From positions 1 through 22,729 of IMG/VR virus record IMGVR_UViG_3300025324_000034: DNA of 22,729 nucleotides; one strand, 5' to 3'. The notes under the pieces were generated by a model. The model was given only the letters and a program-made list of their open reading frames with translations, ran no database searches and was not told the DNA's origin. Positions 1-7,558 of this stretch are shown piece by piece. Every line of letters begins with the position of its first letter. Positions within the stretch are counted from its first letter, which is position 1. Source of the DNA: a virus. The position numbers and the translations under genes were made by a program.

Positions 1-2
1 TG

Positions 3-175
3 CAGGCCCCTCTGCCTGCCCGGCCGGCTCGCTGGCCGGAGGCGGACTTCATCATCGGCAATCCGCCGTTTCTCGGCTCGAAGCTGTTTCGGCAGAACGG
101 GTTGCCCGACCAGTACGTGCAGGCGATGTATGAAGCCTACGACCTGCCCAAGACCAGCGATCTATGCTGCTACTG
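3..175 (+). CDS. Fragment of an N6-adenine DNA methyltransferase (motif IV region), cut at both ends
   Basis: The plus frame starting at base 3 is open and reads RWPEADFIIGNPPFLGSKLF, then a YVQAMYEAYDLP stretch and SDLCCY. NPPF preceded by a hydrophobic strand is the catalytic motif IV of amino-group (adenine) DNA methyltransferases. The surrounding words resemble the large class I methyltransferases of MmeI/YeeA or type IIG restriction-modification systems. Only about 57 codons are present: the gene runs in from the left edge and loses family-like sequence at about base 175, where the phage tail gene (opposite strand) takes over. The stretch is visibly more GC-rich than the phage genes beside it. 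It is most likely bacterial chromosome joined to the phage by misassembly or recombination, not a phage methylase, since neither start nor stop is present. Confidence 0.8.
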
Positions 176-1284
176 CCCACCGCAGCGAGGTGAAGTTCAT
201 ACTGATTCCTAAGTTCATTGTACTTCGCAAAGGCATTCGGGAACTGAGAGCGGTTGAAGTAGGTATCGGTTTTGAACCACGGTGCAACGAGGTCCTCACT
301 GACATTTTGTACGCCATTATCAGTCCACTCATAAACCCCATCATTGCCGAGCCAATAGGCTTTGTCATTCACAACCACGACGGTCTCAGGAGCTACACAG
401 CCAGCTTTGCCGTATGTGATCTGCTGGATCGAGGTGTTAGCAAGTGACACACCCGTGCTCGTTGAGGAGGCATTAATCTGCCAGAGCCCATTTCGCTTGA
501 GAATGCCCAGCTGATTGCGTCGGGGTGCAAGGGCAACACAACCCACCTCATCCTGCCCAGTTGGGTAGGCCGTTAGCGTGTTTGGCCACGCATAGACCTT
601 ATTGGTCTCCGTAACAAAGATGGTATCAAGCAGGTTAGGCTCATCGCTAATGGCCCAGAGGCGAGACTTCCACTCGACAATATACTTGAACCGGATACCA
701 GCAATGGTGCCTGGAGGGGATGTTAGAGTATCTGAAAGGGCGGGTAATAGCTCCAATGAGGCATCGGAGAGGTTATTGATCAGCGCTTCTGATGTATTCC
801 CCTCATGATCAAGAAGGTGAAAATACACAGCTCCACCAGTCAGGGTGCGGTAGATGCGCCTTGCACTGATGGAATCTGTTGACCTGGCAATGTCGGTAAG
901 AGAGGCATTCTGATTAGCCAACGTTACCGCCACCGAAGGCGGACTTAGTGCTGACTCCATCAGCAAGTCACCATCACTATTTGTGACTATATAGCTCACT
1001 TTGAACTGGTAGGCTCCGGTGAGGCCGGTACCAGACCCAGCTGCCATTGTTGGTGGGTGGGCAGGTGGGTAAGGCACGAGAACACGCACAGTCCCCTCTG
1101 GATCAATCGCGAGATTCCTAGTTGGGGAATTGGTCATCACAATCCACTGATTGAGTACAGCAAACCTCGGCCGTCTAGTTGTGGAGAGTGTGACCCCTGT
1201 CGGGAGGGTGAGGGCTGTCGCCACACCAGTGGAGAGATTGAGTTTGTAGAGTGTCGAGCCGCCCTGCGCGAGTAAAAAAGCCAT
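52..1284 (-). CDS. Tail hub/stabilisation-like protein (P22 gp10 / T7 gp12 type), 3' end replaced by foreign sequence
   Basis: Reading frame of 410 codons; ATG at 1284 overlaps the TAA of the upstream gene as TAATG, implying translational coupling. The protein begins with a strand-rich MAFLLAQGGSTLYKLN segment. Around residues 75-200 lie sugar/fibronectin-like strands, and around 200-350 a pattern typical of podovirus tail-tube/stabilisation proteins: RFKYIVEWKSRLWA, then VGCVALAPRRNQLGILKR, then VVVVNDKAYWLGNDGVYEW. By family knowledge these proteins extend the short tail below the adaptor ring. Residues up to about SSSIDRW (bases ~155-175) fit the family. The last ~38 residues are Arg/Ser/Thr-rich and are read from the antisense of the methyltransferase fragment, so the true C-terminus is missing. 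The fold assignment rests on pattern recognition only. Confidence 0.7.
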   Translation of the reverse strand: MAFLLAQGGSTLYKLNLSTGVATALTLPTGVTLSTTRRPRFAVLNQWIVMTNSPTRNLAIDPEGTVRVLVPYPPAHPPTMAAGSGTGLTGAYQFKVSYIVTNSDGDLLMESALSPPSVAVTLANQNASLTDIARSTDSISARRIYRTLTGGAVYFHLLDHEGNTSEALINNLSDASLELLPALSDTLTSPPGTIAGIRFKYIVEWKSRLWAISDEPNLLDTIFVTETNKVYAWPNTLTAYPTGQDEVGCVALAPRRNQLGILKRNGLWQINASSTSTGVSLANTSIQQITYGKAGCVAPETVVVVNDKAYWLGNDGVYEWTDNGVQNVSEDLVAPWFKTDTYFNRSQFPNAFAKYNELRNQYELHLAAVGSSSIDRWSWAGRRLHTSPARTGRATRSAETASSRETADCR

Positions 1285-2639
1285 TAGGATCTCGTAACCA
1301 GGACCGCAATGGGGCCAGCAAAGTTATCCGTCGCAACCTTCGACCAGGAACCGGCATCTGCCGACTTTTCCATAATGAAACCATCAGCCAGATTGGATGC
1401 TGTCGCTGAAAAGACGACGTAGAGCTTGTCATTCAGAATGGCCATCCCCCCTGGCAGTTGTGGCACAGCAGCTGGACTGTCATTCGCATCGACATCACGG
1501 TCAGTGGTCCATGAGGAGGCGTCCCACTTGATGATATGAACTAGGTCTACCTGAGCCGAATCGTCCACATCGGAGAAGTAGTCTACACCATATAACTTGT
1601 CATTGTAGACGGTCAGCGAGGCAATATGAGCTTCACCGAGCACACCCCCAGCAGATGTAAATGATGTCGTCCACGCCCCAGTTGAGGCCGTTCGCCGTGA
1701 CACCCTCGCATTGGTAGATGCTGATGAGCGAAGTCCGGCGTAGAGATCCCCTTGATAGATGGCTAGGGAGCAGGGGTTCCCACTCAGATTTGAGACATCA
1801 ACCGTCCAGGTTGTGTCCAGTTCTGGGATACAGCTGACCACCTCACCAATACCATCAGTGGTGCCACCACTATTCAAACCAACCCAGAGGCGGTTCTGGT
1901 AATAGGCGAGGCAGGATGGATAGCCGTTGTCGACCTCATTCGTGCCGTCCCCGAAGGCAGAGGCAATTTGTGAAATGATGCCAGTTTCTAGGTTAAGAGA
2001 CAGTACCCGTCCAGCATAACTTGGTCCTGAATCCGATGTTGGGTCGTGGACGGCAAAGTAGATTGTGCCATTGGCGACGAGGAAGTCGGTAATGACGTAG
2101 GCTGGAGTACTTGCCGTCGCTGAAGGCCCGAAAGGAACCTCGTAGATTTCCGTCCCAATCGTGCCATCCCATATATTGATGACGGGTTTATCGGTGTTTT
2201 GGGTGTAGTCAAAACCAGCATAGACCAAGTAATTGCGAAATGCTGCAATACGACGGGCTACGAATTCCCCATCGAGGGTTGCGTGGAAATCAAGGTTCGT
2301 TGGGTCAAGTGGGGTAGCCGTATCGGTCCATGTAGCCCCATCTGTGGATGTCATGAAGGAATTGGTATCTTCATCCCCACGAGCTGCATAGAGGGTGCGG
2401 GTATAGGTTGTTTTGAGGTTCAGCCCTAACATTCCGGTCACGGAGCCGCTGAGGGCTGACGAGTTGAGTTTCGCCAGCCCTCCACGTTTACTGAGCGCAC
2501 CTGTACCTCCAGCGACACCATCCCGTGTATATTCCGCGTTCTGGAGTTGTGTCGCTTCGTTGTCCGCTAGTTGGAGAGGGCTCTTGACGAGGTTGACTCC
2601 TCCACCACCGACATCGTAGAGATTCAGTTTGCCAGCCAC
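1284..2639 (-). CDS. Virion protein, beta-propeller-like, probable tail component
   Basis: 451 aa, GTG start at 2639 with AAAGG about eight bases upstream. The N-terminus (VNLVKSPLQLADNEATQLQN, then KRGGLAKLN near residue 50) is a signature I associate with tailed-phage tail proteins that begin 'spxqladge..qaqNa....Ga..KRGGl'. The remainder is a run of short repeats such as FRNYLVYAG, NDKLYGVDYF, YQNRLWVG, GDLYAGLR and NDKLYVVF, each a hydrophobic strand after a loop, as in beta-propellers. It lies between the small structural genes and the gp10-like gene and shares a TAATG junction with the latter, so the two products are probably made in matched amounts and assembled together. No enzymatic motif is visible. 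An alternative reading is a receptor-binding or adhesion propeller. Confidence 0.65.
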   Translation of the reverse strand: MAGKLNLYDVGGGGVNLVKSPLQLADNEATQLQNAEYTRDGVAGGTGALSKRGGLAKLNSSALSGSVTGMLGLNLKTTYTRTLYAARGDEDTNSFMTSTDGATWTDTATPLDPTNLDFHATLDGEFVARRIAAFRNYLVYAGFDYTQNTDKPVINIWDGTIGTEIYEVPFGPSATASTPAYVITDFLVANGTIYFAVHDPTSDSGPSYAGRVLSLNLETGIISQIASAFGDGTNEVDNGYPSCLAYYQNRLWVGLNSGGTTDGIGEVVSCIPELDTTWTVDVSNLSGNPCSLAIYQGDLYAGLRSSASTNARVSRRTASTGAWTTSFTSAGGVLGEAHIASLTVYNDKLYGVDYFSDVDDSAQVDLVHIIKWDASSWTTDRDVDANDSPAAVPQLPGGMAILNDKLYVVFSATASNLADGFIMEKSADAGSWSKVATDNFAGPIAVLVTRS

Positions 2640-2659
2640 TCAGGTGCCTTTACGAGACG

Positions 2660-3058
2660 TTAGACAGTGATTTCGGTAACGCGCAAGTTTGCTGTACCAG
2701 TGGACTTGATACCACTGATCACACCTGTATAGGTATTCACCTCACTCACAAAGGTCGAATTCGCTCCCAGTTCAATTGAGAATGCCGTAGTCGTCGCTGT
2801 CGCAGCAAAGGCCAAGAATACCTTTGAGGACGAATCGTTGTGAATGATGCATTGTCTACGGTCTGCATTAGCTGCCAGTACAACACCTGTAACCGAGGTA
2901 ACAGCAACAGTAGTAATTGCTGCATTTGCAGGTGCGGCAGGGAATGTAACTGTTGTCGTGAAGTCGGTGATTTGAACACCATCAGCATCAACAATCGCTA
3001 CATCGAGGGCGAGTTCCTCATTTGTTAGCTCGCGGAGATGTGCTGCAAGAAGTGCCAT
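2660..3058 (-). CDS. Small virion protein
   Basis: 132 aa; ATG at 3058 overlaps the preceding TAA (TAATG). The N-terminal third contains a hydrophilic helix (LAAHLRELTNEELALDVAIV). The C-terminal two thirds are strand-rich, with the order RRQCIIHNDSSSKVFLAF, then a Ser/Thr loop, then VNTYTGVISGI and a closing strand. I recognise this layout ('..l.i.Nds....l.lg.....Y.G.v.Giw') from small structural proteins in many tailed-phage late blocks; their exact place in the virion is not known to me. Ala, Thr and Val dominate, as in decoration or tail-completion proteins. No signal peptide or membrane segment is seen. Confidence 0.65.
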   Translation of the reverse strand: MALLAAHLRELTNEELALDVAIVDADGVQITDFTTTVTFPAAPANAAITTVAVTSVTGVVLAANADRRQCIIHNDSSSKVFLAFAATATTTAFSIELGANSTFVSEVNTYTGVISGIKSTGTANLRVTEITV

Positions 3059-3276
3059 TATGTATTTATCCTGTAAGTGACTGTGGCAAGATAGATTGAT
3101 TGCTCACTATACTTGTCAACAGTCTGAAGTTGGAACGTGAGGTCAAGAACATGCCGAGGATCGAGCGTATCTAAGAAGACGTTGATCTCGTTCTCGAGGC
3201 TAATTCTCAAGCCGTAGCCATTTCCAGTGATAAACGGAGGAGACTCGAAGGTGCGGACAGCAATCTTGCCCAACAT
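3058..3276 (-). CDS. Small hypothetical late protein
   Basis: 72 aa, encoded between the adaptor gene (14 bases after its stop) and the next structural gene (TAATG overlap at 3058). The sequence is an even mix of strand and polar residues (for example TGNGYGLRISLENEINVFLD and YLATVTYRINT) with no cysteine, signal peptide or membrane segment. I do not recognise the family. Tight placement inside the operon supports translation. No convincing Shine-Dalgarno precedes the ATG at 3276, so expression may depend on coupling from the adaptor gene. Confidence 0.55.
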   Translation of the reverse strand: MLGKIAVRTFESPPFITGNGYGLRISLENEINVFLDTLDPRHVLDLTFQLQTVDKYSEQSIYLATVTYRINT

Positions 3277-3290
3277 GGCATGGGCTTACG

Positions 3291-4016
3291 TTATGACCAG
3301 TACGGATCAAAGAGACCATCTACAACAGTGGGTTCATGGTATTGACGCAGTCCAAGACTTTGGAGGAGGTGTTGCTTTTCAGTCGCATAGATCGCGAGCC
3401 AGGCTGGATCAGGGGATCGATCTTCACGTTCCTTTGCTCGGGCGAAGGCAACCATCCAGGCAATGATGGCATTATCCGATTCGCCAGGGATTGGATTTGA
3501 TTGCGCTGCTGTCCGGAGGGCCAGCGTTGGAACATACGCAAATCGCAGCGTCACGGCTGACGTAACCTTGGGGGCTACATAGATTACTGTCGTTGTGGCT
3601 CCACTATCATCAGTTGGGGCTCCAGCACCCGTGATGGAGTAGTAAATAACCCCATTCTGAGGATCGATATTTGCGGACGACCGAGAACCAGAAAACCGTG
3701 CATGGTTATAGTCAAGCGGTTGAAAGTGGAGGTTTCGATTGGAACTGGTTGAAGAGACATCCCTGGGCTCAATGAGATAGACCTTATGTACATTGGTCGG
3801 CACACCAGTAAGGGTAGCGGTATCAGCAGCCAGAGACACATTTGTCACATCATTGGTCAGGAAGTGTTCCTGCTTCAGGTCAACGATATCTCGCCACAAG
3901 TCTCGATAGCCTTGGTTGGCAATATCGACCAGCTCAGCAGATGACCAGAATGAGGCCGTCGATTCATTCAGGTGCAATCGTGCAGAAGTTTCAAGAGTGC
4001 TTAGCAGTGTTGACAT
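3291..4016 (-). CDS. Head-to-tail adaptor protein (P22 gp4 / phage adaptor type)
   Basis: 241 aa; the ATG at 4016 overlaps the upstream stop as TAATG. The N-terminal helices (STLLSTLETSARLHLN, then FWSSAELVDIANQGYRDLWR around residues 22-43) match the pattern of phage adaptor proteins, which carry 'ws..El...iN.gyrdl.r.i' and sit under the portal ring to connect it to the tail. The middle is strand-rich, with a VHKVYLIEPRD strand near residue 80. The C-terminus returns to helices (AIIAWMVAFARAKEREDR), as expected for a helical bundle with an inserted beta domain. Position downstream of the capsid genes and just before the tail-hub genes fits a connector role. Assignment is by motif pattern only. 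Confidence 0.7.
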   Translation of the reverse strand: MSTLLSTLETSARLHLNESTASFWSSAELVDIANQGYRDLWRDIVDLKQEHFLTNDVTNVSLAADTATLTGVPTNVHKVYLIEPRDVSSTSSNRNLHFQPLDYNHARFSGSRSSANIDPQNGVIYYSITGAGAPTDDSGATTTVIYVAPKVTSAVTLRFAYVPTLALRTAAQSNPIPGESDNAIIAWMVAFARAKEREDRSPDPAWLAIYATEKQHLLQSLGLRQYHEPTVVDGLFDPYWS

Positions 4017-4306
4017 TATCGAGGATTACTTTCGGATTGTGTGATGTGTGCGTCAGCAATGTATTGCCGCACATCTTCTTGCTTCACCACATCAAGTGAT
4101 CGGTAGGACTCGACCAAGGCGACATTGTCTTCCTCGTCCGCATCACGCGCACGTGATACCAAGAATGGGGACACCAGTGCCAAGAGTACGCCCTCGGGGG
4201 TAAGATCCCGCTCACGGGGCACACTCGTATCCGCATTCACCCGCGCGACATGTCGCAGAAGCTGCAAATTCAGCCGATCCGGAAGCGTAATCGTATAGTT
4301 AGTCAT
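4016..4306 (-). CDS. Small late protein, unknown function
   Basis: 96 aa; starts four bases after the stop of the 29-codon ORF at 4311-4400 and overlaps the adaptor start as TAATG. It is mainly helical and charged, with a possible helix pair around residues 38-55 (PEGVLLALVSPFLVSRARD) and an acidic segment DADEEDNVALVE. No known motif, signal peptide or transmembrane span is seen. Location immediately before the adaptor suggests a head-completion or tail-assembly helper, which is inference from neighbourhood. Confidence 0.55.
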   Translation of the reverse strand: MTNYTITLPDRLNLQLLRHVARVNADTSVPRERDLTPEGVLLALVSPFLVSRARDADEEDNVALVESYRSLDVVKQEDVRQYIADAHITQSESNPR

Positions 4307-4310
4307 TGGC

Positions 4311-4400
4311 TTATAATGCTTGCACAGTCCAAGGAATCTTAGACGTAACGCCCGTGATCCCGTCGAGTGCTTGATTCCGTGCTGTAGTTGAAAAAGCCAT
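4311..4400 (-). CDS. 29-aa ORF resembling the N-terminus of a phage tail protein (possibly truncated)
   Basis: ATG at 4400 is preceded by AAGGAG five bases upstream, among the clearest ribosome-binding sites in the window. The product begins MAFSTTARNQALDGITGVTS and ends IPWTVQAL. 'MAfstaARNaaLDal' is a common opening of longer phage minor tail or virion proteins, which normally continue for about 100 residues; here a TAA follows after 29 codons. It may therefore be a decayed gene kept for its ribosome-binding site, feeding translation of the 96-aa gene four bases downstream, or a genuine micro-protein. Confidence 0.5.
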   Translation of the reverse strand: MAFSTTARNQALDGITGVTSKIPWTVQAL

Positions 4401-4448
4401 GTCTACTCCTTGTTATTCGCTAAGCTGTCTTGCGGCTGCCGTCCCAAA

Positions 4449-6596
4449 TTAGTCAATTGTAAAACTCATATTTCCTTGGAGAGCAAACCCATTCGTCACG
4501 AGCGTGAGATTTGTGCCGGCTATTAGCCCGAACTGGGCTGCGGTTGTTGATGCTGCACCATAAATGATGCCTAGTGCAGCGACCCAAGCTCCATTATCGA
4601 ACAATCGACCATAAATGTACACTTCCAGGAGACTAGATGGAATCGTGAATCCGTTTGGTAGGGCAAAATACACAGCACTACTCACCGTGCCACCAAGCGT
4701 AGAAGCAGAGACATTGAGAATGATCTTGAGAATCGTGCCAAACTGAGTATATGTCTCCGAGAGTACATCTCCCGAGTCCACAGTCCATGTCATCGATCCC
4801 CCGCCCGTGAAGTTCCCAGCACTGAACGCAATTGGGATTGGCGTTCCAACGTCAACTCCAACGACGCGCCAGCGATTATCAGTGGTGTTGTAGGCCAGCG
4901 TAATGACACCACCGACACCAACGATCTGTCCTCGTGTGCTTGGAGACAGAATGCGATGGACATCCGTTGAGCCGGTGTCAGCATAAGCAACACGTACGGT
5001 GGACGTGCCGGCATTGATAACGATCACTTGATCACCATCAAGGGGAGTAGCAGTCCCTACCTGAAATCCCGTGATAATGAGAGCACTCGCCCCCGAACAG
5101 CGCAAGATGGTCCGGCGAAAACTCAAATCAAAGTTGTTTTGTGTTCCTGTTGCTGAGGAGGCTTGGGTCTGGAATCCACCACCTGCTGCTACTTCCCATG
5201 CTGGGTCTGCGCCAACACCAGCATCTGTGAGCACGTAACCATCCGTATTTGGTGCAAGGATGGCCCAACCAGAGGCACCCCGGTAGGCGATTGAGCCCCT
5301 CGTCGTGCCAACCATATCAAGGACAGCACTGGTCGTTAGTTCCTCAATAATACCTGCCCCAGCGGTGTCGCGACCAAGGATGCGATCAGATACGGCGACA
5401 TCCTGGATTTTGGCGTAGGTAACAGCGTCATCGGCGATACCAGCGGTGGCAATGGTCCCAAAGCCCAACGTGCTGCCAGATTCACGCAATACGGCAGCAG
5501 ATGCAGCGGTCGTGGTGATGTCTGCTGGGTCACCTGAGCTATTCGCTGAGCGTCCTATGACCGATAACGCACCAGAATCTCTAATATCCGTGTTGGTAAC
5601 GGCATTGTCGGCAATCGCTGTAGTGCCGCTGCCTGCCGCAGCAGTCACATCACCCGTAAGGGCTGAGCGCTGAATTCCACCTAATCCAGTGAATTCGATT
5701 CCACCCCCTACTGTTAACTCCTCTGGATTACCAGTTAATGCCGTGTCTCTACCAAGAAGGCGGTCAGTAGCAATTTCTTGGAGTTTAGCGAAGGTAACTG
5801 CGTCATCGGCAATCCCTACTGTAGCGACTGTCCCAAAACCAAGGGTACTTCCGGATTCGCGAAGGACTGCCCCAGATGTAGCAGAAGCCGCAATATCAGC
5901 AGGATCCCCACTACTATTTGCGGAGCGTCCTATAACTGATAGTGCCCCAGAGTCCCGCAGATCAGTATCTGTGACTGCATTATCTGCAATAGCAGTTGTC
6001 CCACTGCCTGCTGCCGCAGTGACATCTCCAGTGAGAGCAGATCGTTGAACTCCTCCTGAACCGGTAAACTCAATCCCACCACCAACCGTTAGCTCTTCTG
6101 GATTACCTGTCAGAGCCGTATCACGTCCGATGAGCCGATCGGTTGCGATATCTTGCAACTTTGCAAATGTAACTGCATCGTCTGCAATACCAGCTGTAGC
6201 TACAGTGCCAAAGCCTATCGTGCTGCCTGATTCACGCAGGACTGCTGCTGAAGCTGCCACAGCTGCAATGTCTGCTATGTCTCCAGATGAATTCGCGGAT
6301 CGGCCTATGACAGTAAGTGCCCCGCCGTCACGAATATCATCGTTCTGGATCTCACCCCTAGTAATGACCTGATTAGTAAGTGTAATGTAGTCAGGTGTTC
6401 CAGCAAGGGTAACATCCCCACTGTTTGTTCCTGCAAGCGTGCCAGATGCACCATCAGCAATGGTAATCCCAGAGCCTTGGATGCTGGCTGCCTGAGTCCC
6501 ATCCCAACGAACAATTTCATTATCAACTGAGGAATCAGATGCTCCAGTAATATCACCAGTTCCAGTTCCGCCGCTGATTTCGAGATTACCCTGCAT
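4449..6596 (-). CDS. Tail fibre / receptor-binding protein with tandem 125-aa repeats
   Basis: 715 aa; ATG at 6596 overlaps the preceding stop (TAATG). The N-terminus contains the fibre-type words DVTLAGTPDYITLTNQVI. Residues 89-213, 214-338 and 339 to about 413 are tandem copies of one unit containing VIGRSANSSGD, RESGSTLGFGT, GIADDAVTFAKLQ, NPEELTVGGGIEF and SALTGDVTAAAGSGTTAIAD. The C-terminal ~130 residues form a strand-rich head with a motif seen in many fibre tips (MTWTVDSGDVLSETYTQFG). By analogy such proteins trimerise into a long beta-rich shaft whose distal domain binds the host surface. The unit is repeated nearly perfectly in protein but not in DNA (separate finding). Placement between small virion genes and the adaptor is unusual but consistent with a tail role. 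Confidence 0.8.
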   Translation of the reverse strand: MQGNLEISGGTGTGDITGASDSSVDNEIVRWDGTQAASIQGSGITIADGASGTLAGTNSGDVTLAGTPDYITLTNQVITRGEIQNDDIRDGGALTVIGRSANSSGDIADIAAVAASAAVLRESGSTIGFGTVATAGIADDAVTFAKLQDIATDRLIGRDTALTGNPEELTVGGGIEFTGSGGVQRSALTGDVTAAAGSGTTAIADNAVTDTDLRDSGALSVIGRSANSSGDPADIAASATSGAVLRESGSTLGFGTVATVGIADDAVTFAKLQEIATDRLLGRDTALTGNPEELTVGGGIEFTGLGGIQRSALTGDVTAAAGSGTTAIADNAVTNTDIRDSGALSVIGRSANSSGDPADITTTAASAAVLRESGSTLGFGTIATAGIADDAVTYAKIQDVAVSDRILGRDTAGAGIIEELTTSAVLDMVGTTRGSIAYRGASGWAILAPNTDGYVLTDAGVGADPAWEVAAGGGFQTQASSATGTQNNFDLSFRRTILRCSGASALIITGFQVGTATPLDGDQVIVINAGTSTVRVAYADTGSTDVHRILSPSTRGQIVGVGGVITLAYNTTDNRWRVVGVDVGTPIPIAFSAGNFTGGGSMTWTVDSGDVLSETYTQFGTILKIILNVSASTLGGTVSSAVYFALPNGFTIPSSLLEVYIYGRLFDNGAWVAALGIIYGAASTTAAQFGLIAGTNLTLVTNGFALQGNMSFTID
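5358..6332 (-). repeat. Tandem 375-bp (125-codon) repeats inside the fibre gene
   Basis: Two full units and a partial third start at codons 89, 214 and 339 (near bases 6332, 5957 and 5582). A hand alignment of bases 5551-5670 with 5926-6045 (offset exactly 375) gives 33 differences in 120 positions, while the 40 encoded residues differ at only two (D/N and L/I). The units are therefore old or deliberately codon-diverged duplications kept by selection on the protein. Confidence 0.85.
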
Positions 6597-6865
6597 TAGT
6601 CTCTAGCCAACCAGTTGACTGTGCCAGTTAAAGAGGCCATTTTTGCGTAGATGAGCTGAAGAGATATAATAGGAACTGTAATAGCCTGCCCAGGCGTCAA
6701 GGCCACATACTGTGCCGTTGCATCCCCTACGACGACATTCGTAGTATTTGCAGCATCCGCCTGAATAAGGACTTCACGGATTGCATGACTCGTCGATGAA
6801 ATGGCAACCGCTGTAACGGTAAGAGCAGTTTGACCTGCAAGGAGCCTGCCAGATGTATAGGCCAT
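6596..6865 (-). CDS. Small virion structural protein
   Basis: 89 aa; ATG at 6865 preceded by GAAGAAG a few bases upstream. It ends in TAATG shared with the fibre gene, so its translation probably delivers ribosomes to the fibre. The pattern EVLIQADAANTTNVVVGD, an ALTPGQAITVPI strand and terminal VNWLARD matches a widespread small tailed-phage structural family ('..v.iqAd..Ntg.v.vGd....l.pGesv.ip.......i...g.tvnwLar'). By that similarity it is a beta-sandwich, possibly a fibre-attachment or head-decoration subunit. No signal or membrane segment is present. Confidence 0.7.
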   Translation of the reverse strand: MAYTSGRLLAGQTALTVTAVAISSTSHAIREVLIQADAANTTNVVVGDATAQYVALTPGQAITVPIISLQLIYAKMASLTGTVNWLARD

Positions 6866-6926
6866 AAGTCTTCTTCACCGTCTGTAAATTTGATCGATTC
6901 TCCGGTATTGTAAAGGCGGAGCATAG

Positions 6927-7118
6927 CTAGTGCTGAGTCGTTGATGAAACGATCATCAGATGAAAGTAACCCTGATCATCAGGTTTAATGGTGGTACAAG
7001 GAAGAATGAATTCTATAGTTCCACCAGCTTGCGTGATTGCATTGAGCCTGGCCTCCAGGGCATAATGATCACTTTCCACCAACGATTCAACAGTATATGT
7101 TTTCGGTGGTGCTGCCAT
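6927..7118 (-). CDS. Small hypothetical protein
   Basis: 63 aa; ATG at 7118 has AGGTGA five bases upstream, a fair ribosome-binding site. The helix YALEARLNAITQAGGTIEFI followed by a YFHLMIV strand resembles the compact helix-strand arrangement of small DUF1737/DUF4177-like proteins ('le..vN.l...GWe......'), but the central Trp is absent, so this is only a suggestion. It lies 12 bases after the preceding virion gene and 61 bases before the next. Function unknown. Confidence 0.5.
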   Translation of the reverse strand: MAAPPKTYTVESLVESDHYALEARLNAITQAGGTIEFILPCTTIKPDDQGYFHLMIVSSTTQH

Positions 7119-7130
7119 GAGTTCACCTGC

Positions 7131-7547
7131 TTAGTTAGTTGATCCAGCCGCAACAGCTCCGACGAGTTTCTCGTAGCCTTCAATGTGAGCAACACCCAAT
7201 ATCGATGACGTTGCTGTTGTAGCAACTACCATACTGGCCGCTACTGCTAGTGCTACCCCATGAGGACCAAAATCCCACTCAACGACAGATGGCACACCGG
7301 CCGCAGCGGTCAAAGATGTGTGACCGGCAATGTTAACTGGATTGCCAGTGGATGATGTAACCGTAAACTTCTTCGTGTTGGCCTGCGTGTGAATGGAAAG
7401 CACAATCTTCTGAATCACAATCTGATGATTGGCACTCTTGGTCGTATAGGTCAAGAGTGTTCCACCAGAGTCGTCCAGTGTCACATCGACTGAAAATGGG
7501 GCCTGACCAAATGCTATTTGGCCCTGATAAATATCTCCGCCTGGCAT
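7131..7547 (-). CDS. Virion structural protein, strand-rich
   Basis: 138 aa; ATG at 7547 with AAGGA eight bases upstream, starting 11 bases after the stop of the last paralog. The sequence is rich in Thr, Ser, Val and Ala, with alternating hydrophobic strands (FSVDVTLDDSGGTLLTYT, QIVIQKIVLSIHTQ) and a C-terminal AHIEGYEKL. This looks like a beta-sandwich of the decoration or fibre-base type. No catalytic motif or membrane segment is visible. I do not recognise a specific family. Confidence 0.55.
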   Translation of the reverse strand: MPGGDIYQGQIAFGQAPFSVDVTLDDSGGTLLTYTTKSANHQIVIQKIVLSIHTQANTKKFTVTSSTGNPVNIAGHTSLTAAAGVPSVVEWDFGPHGVALAVAASMVVATTATSSILGVAHIEGYEKLVGAVAAGSTN

Positions 7548-7558
7548 GTTATAGTCCT

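Noticed and set aside
3-175. Phage-encoded methyltransferase or restriction-defence gene
   Set aside because: Only a fragment, opposite in composition to the phage genes and joined at a short shared word; more likely bacterial sequence from a chimera.
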